From: Membranipora membranacea
Lineage: Eukaryota; Bryozoa; Gymnolaemata; Cheilostomatida; Membraniporidae
Direction: 5' to 3'
Assembly: GCA_914767715.1 (NCBI GenBank)
Contig: OU612074.1
Location: 2,001,501-2,061,500, forward strand
DNA length: 60,000 bases
A model generated the notes under the pieces. It was not told the DNA's origin. It made no database searches and worked only from the letters and a program-made list of their open reading frames with translations. Below, one piece after another: positions 25,701 through 34,858 of the stretch; the first letter of the stretch is position 1, and every line of letters starts with the position of its first letter. A program made the translations under genes and the position numbers.

Positions 25701-28700
25701 TGAGGTAATTAATATTGTGTCAAGATCGGCCAGAGACAGAAAGACTCTCCTTCCAGTCAGTTATGCCGAGGTTGACATAAGCCAAGTACAGATGCGCAAA
25801 AAGAGGACAGGTATTTAAGCCTGGTGGAGAGGATATCGTAGAGAGCGCAGATCATCAGCTAAGAGATATTCTGCCCTGAGTAAGAAACAGACTCTACGCT
25901 GTCGGATCTGCACTCTATTGTTTGTTGTTTTGGTTCTAATTATCGGTTTGGCGGTGATGAGCTACTTCATATATCAGCTTCATCGCGATAATCTCAAACT
26001 GGAGAAAGAAGTGTTGTTGCTTGGAAAGGAGAGAGATTGCTTCAAAACTGAGGTCAGTACAATGATCTTGTCGGTAGGCAGATGAATTCACCAATACTAT
26101 TTTGAATGCTAAAAAGAACTAAGTATGGTTGACGTTGTTGATGATTTTGATGACCGTTTAATTATTTTTTGTAGATCGAGAATCTGAATGACGATAGATT
26201 TACCACAGTTTGCGGATCTGGTCAGGGATATTTGAACAATGGTCTATGTCGCACTGTCTGCAAGGAGATGTGCGGGTGATATTACTGTTATGGCAGCATA
26301 GTTGTTTGATGCCTGAAACTGGAATTGAATGGAACTGTATTGTCACAATATTTCATGTGAAAAAAACATTTAATTGCTGCTGTGTGGTATAATAAAATTA
26401 TCATGAGCTCAATAAAATAGACGGCAATGTTGTTTTACACAAACACTTATCTTCGAATAAATTTTTAAGAAAATGTACTTAAAATTTTACTTTTGATAAC
26501 TCATACAGCTACTGCCTTAAACCACTGCTGCCACAGCTGGGCTTAGCCCAGAATAGCCACAAGTCAAAAATCTAAATAGAGAGTTGTGGCATCAAAACAT
26601 CTAGCCAGTAGCTTTGCATGGAGTTATATGAGCTCTCAAAATATAGGGAGTATCTTCTTCCCCAGTCATCCACCAAAATCTAGCTGAGATCCAACATTAG
26701 TGTTGGATCTCAGCTAAATTTTAAAGGCACCTGATTGGTCAACAACAACGTTTGTCGTCACTAATGGTGGACGGCTCGGGACGAAGATACTCCAGCCATC
26801 ACAAATCCTGAAGATGCAAGCGTGTTTCCATAATAACTTTTGAACAGTTGGTGATAGAATCATACTTTTTCCAGCATTCACACCTATATGCGCTCTAGAA
26901 TAAATTTGACAGAAATCTTTTCATTCTAGGGTATACTCCTCTTATTGTTTTTGCGAAAATTGTGACATCATAACTATATTTTAGTAAAGTAGGTATGCAC
27001 CAATTACGATTACGCAGAAACCGACCCTTTTGACACCAACTATGACAAGGTGTTACCGACTAAGATGATGAATCTGATAAACCATCTTGGATACAATGTC
27101 GGAAGAAAAATTTGAAAATGTCTTTTTTAGGACAAAACATGGCAGTCTTTTTTTGTTCCGACATGTTAGCCAAAGAAGTTAGCTCGGCACCTAGACAAGG
27201 TCAAGGACATCTTGCGATACCGTCTTGACAGTATTAAAGTTGAAGTACAGTGAGAGGATTTTTTGTGCTAATTCTCTATTTCCCAAAAACACCAAACACT
27301 GTGGGTTGTATAAATATTTGAAGTATATATACATACACTACTTCATTTGGCAGACAATATCATCATGGACAGATGTTTTCCATAGCGTGCCAAATTGATA
27401 CTAGGAGATTATTGAAAGAAATTTCAGAAAAAAATTTGATTCTACCTCCATTTGCTTGTCAGCCATCCCTAGAACAGTCAAGTTATAGGTGGAATGATAA
27501 CATTACGTCGTTGAAAATTGGTTTCCTGCGATCCTGGCATAAAAAATAATATGGCGACTAAAAAAAAGAGTACTGCGGATTTAATCTGTGAATATAGGGA
27601 GAAAAGATGGGACTTAGTACGCAACCCTGTGGGCTACCTGTAGAGGTTCTGATGTAACTTCTACTCTGATCCCGCTTTAGGTAACTGTACACCCAGTTGA
27701 TGATGTTAGATATTACCACACCCGCTTCCTTTTACGGCTATTAGGACTAATGCTATGTGAAATATGAGTGGAATGGAATCATACTACCTTTCACAGGTTC
27801 AGTGAGGTGATTTTTGCAAAGAATTACCTCGTCATTTTATACAATTATTATCTGGCACTATCATAGCAAAACAGGGTCGACCAGAAACAATAGCCAATCA
27901 ATAATGCACTGTTATGTTTTATTTATTAAACAGTCACAGATTTTTTTTAGCATTCCAGGCGAAGTATCCATTACCATGCATTAGCCTTATTGATTAAATG
28001 TATAGGATTTGTTTTTTCATATTGTATAAAGCAATGACTTATAGTTACTCTAATCTTCATTACTGCTAACTGGGCAGACTTTTTTATTTTGATTATTCAC
28101 AGGAACAATTTAGAAGGGAAGACTAACATTTTTCAATGTATTTTGTAGAGAATTATACTCTTATTTTTGAGAGTTATTTCACAATTATTTAAAAATTTAA
28201 ATTTATTTTAAATTAAAAGATAAACAATTTACAATGTATTCACTACGTTTCCATGAATATGGAAAAAGCTGGGCGCGCAGGAAATAGGTCAGACTATTGC
28301 AAGACCGCCAATCACCTTGATCTCAGACCATTGAAACAGGAGCAGTTTTTCAGGGCAGGAGCTGATAATTCATTTCATTGTAGTTTGAGCTCAAAATGTG
28401 CATGGAAACATTGTGATAATAGACAGTATTCTTAGCTTTAATTTAAGACTCTATTAGGAGTTGTTCATTCTCCAGTTTGTTACTTATTAAACCAAGCAGC
28501 ATAGGAAAAAGGAGATGAAATGAGCTTATCTTGAAAACCGCTTATATCCCTTGTGGTTTTCAATGATGCCGATGCTAAATCAAAATTTTTTTTATCCGAT
28601 TACATGCGGTTCTCAAGATTTCATTTTTCCTATGCTATGGGTGTTAAAAGAACCAGAGAGAACAACTCCGATTGGGCTTAAATAAGAGCTCAGAAAACTG

Positions 28701-28907
28701 TCTATGTTTGACTCACTGTGGGTGTGTGACAAAGTGAACTTGATTGTTTGGTGTATCTGTAGGAGGTTTGACCATCTTCATCCAAAAACTCGGCAAAAAC
28801 ATCCGAATCTGAGGATCTCCCTTCTGCCATTTTGGTAAGCTTTCAATCTCTCTCTTCCAAAAAGGTCTAAAAAGGCAACGCTTATAATGACCTGGCGTAG
28901 AGCACAT
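13798..28907 (-). CDS. MRPL23: Mitochondrial ribosomal protein L23 (uL23m), 4 exons
   Basis: The exons are complement 28717-28907, 15832-15914, 14669-14802 and 13798-13944. The phases (2, 1, 0) close exactly, giving about 184 residues. Exon 1 has WQKGDPQIRMFLPSFWMK, matching the conserved N-terminus of animal MRPL23. Exon 2 reads MTKYDIKHYLEKIYKVPVA, equivalent to the family's 'MTRVDLRNYLEGIYNVPVA'-type helix. Exon 3 ends KLARVTL, followed by GEGQTFDYPNL in exon 4, the 'YVQLAHGQTFTFPDL'-like strand. The C-terminus is AYVPNWFK. The protein sits near the exit tunnel of the mitochondrial large ribosomal subunit. The first ATG in frame (28907) gives a longer leader than usual, so a later start or an upstream exon is possible. 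Intron 1 is 12.8 kb and contains the antisense peptide-precursor cluster. Confidence 0.87.
14467..14650. repeat. Tandem duplication of about 95-100 bp in MRPL23 intron 3
   Basis: Two diverged units begin at AGGCTAAGCCT (14467 and 14570). They share ACCATCATTGGG/ACCACCATTGGG and TAGATGACCCC. The array ends 19 bases before the exon 3 donor. Confidence 0.65.
14927..15098. repeat. Two short tandem arrays in MRPL23 intron 2
   Basis: An 8-mer (GAGGTTAC) is repeated about four times at 14927-14958. A 43 bp unit, TCGATATCAGATGGGC to TTTTAGC, occurs twice (15013-15055 and 15056-15098) with a single mismatch. Confidence 0.8.
15340..15582. mobile_element. Nested fold-back repeats (GATCAAG family plus an adjoining inverted repeat)
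   Basis: 15461-15582 has inverted termini TAGATCAAGACTAACCAATTT and TAGATCAAGCTCGATTTAATTT (read on the opposite strand), then TTGCTCCC/TTGCTTCCC. This is the same family as 2879. Directly left, AAACTTGGTCTAACACATG (15350) and its reverse complement near 15440 enclose short direct repeats (AATAGGTC three times; ATGTAACCCATATT twice). Confidence 0.62.
17063..18135 (+). CDS. Type II membrane precursor with C-terminal 4-Cys peptide, gene A
   Basis: The exons are 17063-17626 and 18019-18135 (phase 0), giving 226 residues. The first ~120 residues are polar and Ser/Asn/Lys-rich. A basic patch (FRRSVRRISS) precedes one membrane helix (FLIALLIVLLVGMAIMGFFL). Then comes a short stalk with three cysteines, and exon 2 encodes a 38-residue tail ending YNLDCGGRLAFLRNCQTSCR and three further residues to a last Cys. 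The pattern is C-x9-C-x3-C-x3-C with a cationic middle. With no signal peptide and Arg before the helix, the C-terminus should face outside or the lumen. The tail resembles a small disulfide-rich antimicrobial or signalling peptide, but I know no named family with this layout. It is the most complete member of the cluster and is antisense within MRPL23 intron 1. Confidence 0.78.
18876..18959 (+). repeat. tRNA-like sequence with A and B boxes (repeated at 21401-21484)
   Basis: TAGCTAATTGGCTTG fits an A box and GGTTCAAGTCC a B box, and the sequence ends CCCGGCCACGGCA. The T arm forms well. The 5' acceptor strand does not pair with the 3' end and the anticodon arm is poor. It is therefore a tRNA relic or SINE head rather than a working tRNA. 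It lies between genes A and B and was copied with the 2525 bp unit. Confidence 0.6.
19731..20660 (+). CDS. Type II membrane precursor with 4-Cys peptide, gene B
   Basis: The exons are 19731-20153 and 20544-20660 (phase 0), giving 179 residues. The first ATG in frame (MAASSRLPHLKS) gives a shorter N-terminus than gene A; upstream codons in the frame are non-ATG. From QSQVSFDG onward it aligns with gene A, and the membrane helix and stalk are identical. The exon 2 peptide differs from gene A only by Arg to His in the third inter-cysteine loop (CQTSCHTVC). The 3' half came with the tandem unit, while the 5' half is the gene C-type N-terminus. Product role as inferred for gene A. Confidence 0.74.
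21401..21484 (+). repeat. tRNA-like sequence, second copy
   Basis: Identical to 18876-18959 at a 2525 bp offset, between genes B and C. Confidence 0.6.
22256..24054 (+). CDS. Type II membrane precursor with 4-Cys peptide, gene C
   Basis: The exons are 22256-22678 and 23944-24054 (phase 0), giving 177 residues. Exon 1 is nearly identical to gene B (one Ile/Thr difference in the helix). The intron and exon 2 are not. The tail ends YNLICGGRSSAIRRRCVTQC, two Cys spacings and stop, with pattern C-x10-C-x3-C-x3-C. The middle loop is strongly basic (RSSAIRRR), the most cationic of the set. YNL-C-GGR is kept from genes A and B while the rest diverges. Conserved cysteines with a variable cationic loop would suit a defence peptide under diversification (inference). 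A GATCAAG-family element and a hairpin lie in the intron. Confidence 0.76.
22911..22995. mobile_element. GATCAAG-family fold-back element
   Basis: It begins TAGATCAAGTTTAATCCAAT, then TGCCTGCATTCC, and ends with the inverted counterpart GCAGGCAAAGGGATCAAGAA. It lies in the intron of gene C. Confidence 0.6.
23193..23218. repeat. 10 bp hairpin in gene C intron
   Basis: TCTGACCAAG pairs exactly with CTTGGTCAGA across a 6-base loop. No flanking direct repeat was found, so it is kept apart from the hairpin inserts. Confidence 0.55.
23515..23600. mobile_element. GATCAAG-family element (reverse orientation)
   Basis: Read on the minus strand it starts TAGACCAAGTTTGGTCCGTT, then TGCCTGCATTCC and GTCGCTCCTGATCCACTGG. 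It shares its order of motifs with 22911 and 53404. Confidence 0.6.
24754..25288 (+). pseudogene. Degraded member of the 4-Cys precursor family, D
   Basis: It sits where another cluster member is expected. A basic region (RRRAREW) and a hydrophobic helix (VILTTGIIVIAYFLTFYY) are present in order, but they fall in different frames. An in-frame TAA also breaks the frame from the ATG at 24754. A candidate second exon after an acceptor at 25214 has only one cysteine (LLKVCSND) and stops early. A palindromic insert begins right after that stop. This is most likely a decayed gene, or less likely an unrelated membrane protein. Confidence 0.5.
25285..25330. mobile_element. Perfect 32 bp palindromic insert with 7 bp direct repeats
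   Basis: 25292-25323 is a perfect palindrome with arm CACAGAGTAAGGATAT. GTAAAAT stands immediately on both sides (25285-25291 and 25324-25330). The same 12-base arm starts the insert at 48800. It is placed at the 3' end of gene D exon 2. Confidence 0.8.
25663..26279 (+). pseudogene. 4-Cys precursor family member E with one in-frame stop
   Basis: Exon 1 is 25663-26052 and exon 2 is 26175-26279, with a good donor and acceptor in phase 0. The N-terminus is MDTTESHTNQYSDE. The basic patch (WWRGYRRERRSS), membrane helix and 34-residue tail follow in one frame. The tail contains VCGSGQGYLNNGLCRTVCKE and a last Cys (pattern C-x11-C-x3-C-x3-C). Codon 52 (25816-25818) is TAA, at the position equivalent to Val/Leu in the TGI-V/L-AWW/AFW motif of genes A-C. 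Everything else is intact, so the stop is either a young null allele, a sequence error or a sign of another start. The next ATG lies inside the membrane helix and would not give a normal protein. Confidence 0.65.
26280..27010. other. Non-coding stretch up to the duplication border
   Basis: Apart from the 26681 hairpin and a possible polyadenylation signal after gene E (AATAAA near 26411), nothing was seen. The border with copy 2 is sharp at 27010/27011. Confidence 0.45.
26681..26716. repeat. 16 bp hairpin
   Basis: TAGCTGAGATCCAACA and its exact reverse complement surround TTAG. The flanks do not show a convincing direct repeat. It lies between gene E and the duplication border. Confidence 0.7.
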
Positions 28908-29882
28908 ATTACAGTCCACTGCTGAGCAGATATTCCCACCTCATGCTTGTTGTAAAAATGAACATTAAACCACTGCTGCCACACAGGCAAATGTGTACTT
29001 TTTTAATTCTGTGTAGCTCAAAACTGATGATATGAGGCTGCTATCTAAGGATTGTCACCTAATGGGCAAATGATTTGCACAAACTGATTGTCAATATATA
29101 TATTACATATTTATTCTGTTGATTTTTTAAGTCCAGGGTATGAAATTAATTATCCAGTGTATGTAGTGACATAGTAACACATTACTAGTTGACAATAATG
29201 ACGCCATCACCCAGTGCATTAAATTCATACCCCTGATTTTGAAGATCAGTTTGTGCAGATTATTTGCCCATTAGCTGACATGTTCCAGATTTAAGTTACA
29301 TTTAGTTATATTTGAGCTATATAGGCCATATACGCTATATAGGCTATATACGGAATTCAATCAGCACACATTTGCCTGAGTGCACAGCAATTCAGAGACT
29401 AATAACAAGGTTTACGACTGTGATACAGTTAACTTCCTCATTGCTCGCTCAGCTTAAATAGTCAGCTGCAGCGCTATGACTTTTAAAAATGTATTTATTA
29501 ATTCAGCTAGCAAGATTGGCTGACAAAGTTGAGATTGTCACAGGTACTCCTCTAGCAGATAAGCTTTGAAATTAGCCCAAGCCCGGACTCGTTGACGTTG
29601 GAGATTGTTGTTCGACATTGCTGGTGCCATCATAGATATTGCCCAAAAAAATATAAGAGATTGCCCCACATCCTAATGTTGATAAAATTTGTAAGACCGC
29701 CTTGGTATACTAATCATTCTTCAGAAGTGTTAGGCCTGAGAACTAGGTCTGTCTTTAGTGAGTTTAAGACATGAATGATCGAAGCAAAAAGTGATCTACT
29801 AATCTAGACTTGTGATACTATGTCAGAATGAGGCAAACTACATAAACCAAAATGACGCATAGAATCAATCATCATCAACCCT

Positions 29883-30005
29883 TAGCCAGACCTAGATCAA
29901 GAATGATCCAATTTGTCCGCAGTATGATCATTCCCATTCTACAGCCCACAGCTCAAAACCTAAATGTAGACAAATGGGATCATGCCTGATCTAAGCCAGA
30001 CCTAG
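29883..30005. mobile_element. Fold-back element, GATCAAG family (copy 2 block)
   Basis: Counterpart of 2879-3001 in the second duplication copy. A few substitutions in the arms make the pairing slightly worse than in copy 1. Confidence 0.7.
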
Positions 30006-30183
30006 GATCTGGGAGTAACAAATATAATATCAATCATACCTCCCACTGTTATTAACATACATACTTACTACTTCTACTAGCCTCTACTACTCTCACAAAA
30101 AAGGGCCAACCAACTTGAATCACCTGGTAAAATAATATCCCTGCTGACACTAATACTACCACCACCCACTAACACATACAGAC

Positions 30184-30320
30184 AAAGATAGCGGGACAAG
30201 TAAATATAAACAAAACACATATAACAATAATTATCAATATTATATGATAATTATAATTATAAAAATAAGCAATGCACATAATACGTGTATTGTTTATAAT
30301 TTACTTGTCCCGCTATCTTT
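30184..30320. mobile_element. Short MITE, counterpart in duplication copy 2
   Basis: Same element as 3180-3316 with identical arms. Its presence in both copies shows it inserted before the large duplication, or before the haplotypes split. Confidence 0.78.
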
Positions 30321-30399
30321 ATTATATAATATTGTTAATTATTGTTATATTATAACAATATCATATATTAATTATAATAATACATTATGCTAAATATGG

Positions 30400-30552
30400 G
30401 ATTTCCTAGCCCTTATCACGCGGCCACGGGACTTGGCTGTCTTGGTTTGTTTGGTGGCCTTGTAATTCTCGGTAAAGTCTGAGTAGTTGTCTTCTGGTTG
30501 ATTAGCTCTAATTGACACCACTGTGAGCTTTGACTTTTTCTTTGTTCTATAG
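30400..30552 (-). pseudogene. Copy 2 counterpart of the 3395-3548 fragment
   Basis: Same open basic fragment as in copy 1 with one or two substitutions. Function unknown. Confidence 0.4.
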
Positions 30553-30935
30553 GCATATAAATTAACTTTAACAATATTAAATTATCATGCACTCAAACTT
30601 ATGGCAGTACATTTCCCAATTGTTCTATTGTTCTCTAGTGGGGCTCCCTGCACAAAAAGCTGTCTTCAATTTCTTCAGAGAAAACAGAGCAATCTTCAAT
30701 TTTAAAACCCGTATCTTCAGTATAAATTCTTCAAAACAACTGGACTGTGGTGTTATCTACTCATTTCTGCTTAGAATGACCCATGTGCGTGAGTTTTGGT
30801 TTCGTTTTGATTGGCTGATGAGTTTAAGTTTGTTATTGTTTGGAGTTGTTTATCCAAAACACCCAACTTGGGTAGGTAACTCCAAATTGTTGGACTGAAT
30901 ACCAGACTGAATCTTTTATTGATTTTTCATTTAAA

Positions 30936-31575
30936 GAGGTAGGAATCGAAGGGGGTGCACGGGGATTAATCATGTGAAGTGACAGGCAAGACCATTGGCT
31001 GATCAATGTAATGAGAGGCGGAGAATGGCCTTGGTCTCCGCCTCTAACAGCCAGTCCACGTTGCGTTCTCAAGTGGTCAAGTGTGTTATATAAGAAATTG
31101 TGATTCGTAGACACCCATAAATAAAGTTGAATAGAAGCTATGATATAGCTATTGTTGTGTTGGCTCATCACACTTGGGATTATAGGGTTTAATTACAACG
31201 GTCAATTTCAATCTTGACAACGGTATCTAGGCAACCTCTAAAACCATAAATCATAACGTCAAAATTGACCAATAAGAGCTCGTATATTTTGAAGCGGATG
31301 ATTTGAAATCATCGGAACTGGGCAATTTCGTATGACATCAGTCATATTTTCACCACTTTCCAATGCCATTATTGGAATGAAAATTTATTGGGCATGTGTA
31401 TCACACAATTCCGCATCAGCTTGTCTGATTCCCATTAAAAATAATTCACTGCTTCTCCTCTTAATTCCGAAAAAGCAGGAGGAATTTGAATGCTGCTAAC
31501 CCCATTTGAATTTGATATGGCTGGGTGATCGCTTTACATTGACTGGCCCTTATATACCGGTCGAGGCACTTTAAA
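30936..31575. mobile_element. Copy 2-specific 640 bp insert with LTR-like 200 bp segment
   Basis: The block is bounded by TTTAAA on both sides, while copy 1 has a single TTTAAA. So it inserted here or was deleted from copy 1. Within it, 30973-31172 begins TGTGA and ends TCACA, with a TATATAAG box and ATAAATAAA signal in LTR-like order. It is followed two bases later by TGGGATTATAGGG, which could be a primer-binding site. No flanking 4-6 bp duplication marks the LTR-like part and no polymerase sequence follows. Confidence 0.45.
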
Positions 31576-31724
31576 CTGACCAAATCTTTTCTTCAACTTT
31601 AAAACACTCCATCTCAATCTTCAGTAAAATACGCGGGGAGCCCCTCTAGTGCTGCCAGGATATTAAAAACACATTATTACTGCAAGAATTTAGTGCAATC
31701 AATTTATTTTTATTCATTTTGTAC

Positions 31725-31989
31725 ATGATGAATGACAAACTTTACTCATTTGCCCATGGAACAAAGAAAAAATCGAAGCTCAAAGTGGTGTAGATTAGAG
31801 CTTAAAAACCACAAGACAACTGCTCATACTATACCTAAAAATACAAGGCCACCAAACAAACCAAAACCCGTGGCCGCGAGTCAAGGCCAAGTATATCCCG
31901 GTATACAGACGCGGAACGATATATGACATACATGACAACAAGTTCCGGAAGCCACGAAAAAAGTTTGTGTTTAGGGCTATCCGTCTACA
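31725..31989 (+). pseudogene. Copy 2 counterpart of the 4066-4330 fragment
   Basis: Same fragment with the same in-frame stops as copy 1, so the damage predates the large duplication. Confidence 0.4.
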
Positions 31990-32190
31990 GGTGAGACTTC
32001 TGGGACCGGTTTCAATTAGAACAGGCGCTAGCATTGGTCACTAAATTCTGTCGTTAAATAGTAATTTATATTAGATTAATCATTAAACATAGTGACTGCT
32101 ATTGAAAACTTACTCACTTAGAAGGAAGCAACGAATTCAATTCAGTCGTTAACAACAGATTGAGTGGGCTCTAAAAAAGTTAGCACTAAA

Positions 32191-32544
32191 GTTGGGAGTG
32201 TGACGCACCTCTGCACTTTTTTCCATTGTCAATTTCGCTTATGTAGGCACTACAAATGCACCAACTTCCGTTTTAGAAAAGTGTCATCAAATTCTTATAC
32301 TCTCGACAGGGCCTAAAAACTGCGCAGATTTTCGAAAACACAAGTTTTTTAAACCCAGATATCTCAGTTTCTATTCCTCCTACAGCCTTGAAATTTTTTC
32401 AGGATATATATCTGAAGCATGCGCACCCAGCGCAATTGTTAGAAAACCATGGAAAACCCTAGAAAACTAAAGTAGGCAAGACTGAAATTTAGTGTCAAAC
32501 TGCTGCCTGAATTTTCACAGAAAAACTCCATTTTCACTCCCAAC
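32191..32544. mobile_element. MITE-like element, 10 bp terminal inverted repeats
   Basis: GTTGGGAGTG at the left and CACTCCCAAC at the right enclose 354 bp without coding potential. No clear target-site duplication. Tentative. Confidence 0.4.
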
Positions 32545-33747
32545 ATACAATTATCTGATAAGATTGAAGGTTTCTGATTCTGATGGTGTGCACATTGTTT
32601 GGTTTAGCTCTGAAGAAGTGCTTGTACTCTCTGTTTTAAAATCTCATGTTTCAGTTGCCAGTTAGAATACTAAAGGATTAAATAATATGGCCACTCTATT
32701 GATATGGCCTCTGTGATTGGTCTTACTTTCAAAATTAGACCAATCACAGTAGGTCATACTAAACTCCACTAAACATCACCACAGAACATGGTTTAAGTCA
32801 ATCGATGATTTTTGTTGTGTTGTTGCTGATGGATTTTTATTGTAAATGACACATATATCCCCATACCATTCATCACTGAGTATGGTAAGGCCATAACTGT
32901 CTGTGTTGGTGCAAAATTAGAGCATGATGGACAAAGTTTGCACACTATTTCATCATTTATATGTCCTCAAGTGATGTCCTCTCTAATTTCATAAAAGATT
33001 GAACATCAACTTGCCTAGTAATTTTGCACAGTTACTACTACAGATGGTGGTGTCAACTGTGTGTGATTGAAGTACCAATTAAGCTGTACATAAACCTATT
33101 TCACTAGTGATATCAAGGAGTGATCACCAGAATTTTACTGGGATATCTTAGTTAGATTCAGTGCAGACCAATTTGATTTGCATTGCAAGCACCTGTTGTT
33201 AGTATTTGGATATGTTTGCTTAGGTTGGTTGACACTTCTTCTCTAGCAGATCATAATCCATAACATAGTTGAGCTTTTGCATGTAATGAACATGTTTTAA
33301 GTTGGTAAAGCATGGGTGTCAACAATTTTTGCTCATGACGCTCTAATCAGGGTATAAAGGGAGTTCTTTTTCTTGTGATATACAAGTTGAGTCAGTTGTA
33401 GGCCAAGACGCAAGGGTTGCTGTTGTAGTTCTATTGGTATGGTTTCGTCTCATAATCATTGTGAGAGAAATGTATAAATATCTAGTTTCTAGTATATAAT
33501 GGTAATTGCATATTTCTAGTATATAAATATAATTGGAGGACATGTAAATCCCGGCATGTTAAAAAAGCAAATGCCAACTTAGGGATTGAGTTCGAAACAG
33601 TGTTGAAAATCTAGAACTTCAGAGAGTGCCTACAGTCTCAAACATAGTCTCAAGGCTTAAAAAGAGGTGTCAAAAAATGTAGTACAATGCTCAAGAGATT
33701 AAGTAAGCTGAGAGTATCTGTTAGTTGGCTGTTATCGTTATCAAATG

Positions 33748-33792
33748 AGTGTGTGTAACGTTGTGCAGTCATAGCGCAACGTTACACACACT
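33748..33792. repeat. 19 bp near-perfect hairpin
   Basis: AGTGTGTGTAACGTTGTGC pairs with the right arm with one G-T wobble, across a 7-base loop. There is no flanking direct repeat. Confidence 0.7.
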
Positions 33793-34858
33793 ATTTTTTG
33801 CTTCTGCCTGGGATCAAATATTGTAAATTCTAGATGATATTTTGGGCTGCTAAAATGAAATTAGATTTTGGATTTGCTTGCCTCATATTGCTCTCAGAGC
33901 AAATTTGAAAACATATTTGGAAATTTCACACCTATGTGGTTCCAACCATGTATTTATTTTCATGATTGGAACATTTTGAAAAAATCCTTTGTAGTGCCTA
34001 GCTTATGCCTTATCATTATTATGTACACAAATCTACAAATAAGTACTCTCAGTCTACTCCATCCATGGCTAATTGCCGTCAAATTAAATGAAATAGTGAA
34101 ACAATCTCTCAAACCCGACCCCCTCGAAAGACACTGGTGAATGCATCCTATATGCTTGCTGAGCAAGCAAATAGGATTACCTGGGAAGTAAGTAAGTAAA
34201 ACCATCCATGGTTATTATTGATTTTGAATCAGTTTTTATGACAACTTGTCTTGCATTTGCATAAGCACAGTGCACAAAATATATACTTATGTTTCCTTTA
34301 CAATCTGCATGACATTGTGCATAATGAGAGAATGACTAGCTAGTGACTGTTCTATTTGAAACTGGTCCCTGATGAGACTAGAAATAAATAACACAGCTGT
34401 CAGCAGCAGGATATCTAACTACTTCATTTTATTAATTTTGATTATAAAAATGACTCACATTATCTGCCCAGCTAGTCCATATCTTTTGTATGCCATGGCT
34501 CGCTCAACAGATTGGAAATTTCACTGATATAGTTTATTGGAACATTTTTTTATTAGTCTTATTTGTGCAAAATAATTTGTGCAGCATGCAAACTTTTTCT
34601 CCTCTTGCAGATTTATTTAGCATCTTCAAAATCCTAAAGGGGGCCTGATAGAATTGGATGGACATCAATGTTCAAATTGACCAATCAGGAACCATTTCAA
34701 GTTAAGTCAGAACTTATTGTCCAATCCAAAACAATCTAACAAATACTGGCTCACCTAATATCGGACTTCCTGTTTCATTGGACTGATTTTGATTTTTACT
34801 TCATATTGTTTTCATCAATTCATTGCTGTATTTGTTGTTTGGTCATCAGTTGGTGAAA

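Larger units (their letters stand above)
32126..34435. other. Copy 2-specific 2.3 kb block
   Basis: It is absent from copy 1, where sequence equivalent to 32125 joins almost directly to that at 34436. It holds a MITE-like element (32191-32544) and a hairpin (33748-33792) and otherwise no gene. A 90-codon frame at 33868 shows no recognisable feature. Confidence 0.7.
27011..34688. repeat. Large direct duplication, copy 2
   Basis: Second copy of the 1-4733 block. It is longer because it has two blocks that copy 1 lacks: about 640 bp at 30936-31575 and about 2.3 kb at 32126-34435. It also has small differences, such as an extra CAAAG-like insertion near 27170 and a missing 13-base stretch near 27281. 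Homology to copy 1 resumes at 34436 and ends about 170 bp before the PPIH start codon. Confidence 0.93.

Noticed and set aside
26681-26716. Hairpins at 26681, 33748, 42766 and 23193 as members of the direct-repeat-flanked insert class
   Set aside because: Their stems are good but no convincing 7-9 bp direct repeat abuts them. They were kept as plain hairpins.
33868-34140. 90-codon frame in the copy 2-specific block
   Set aside because: No signal, domain or splice context; overlapping opposite-strand frame of similar length. Chance frame.
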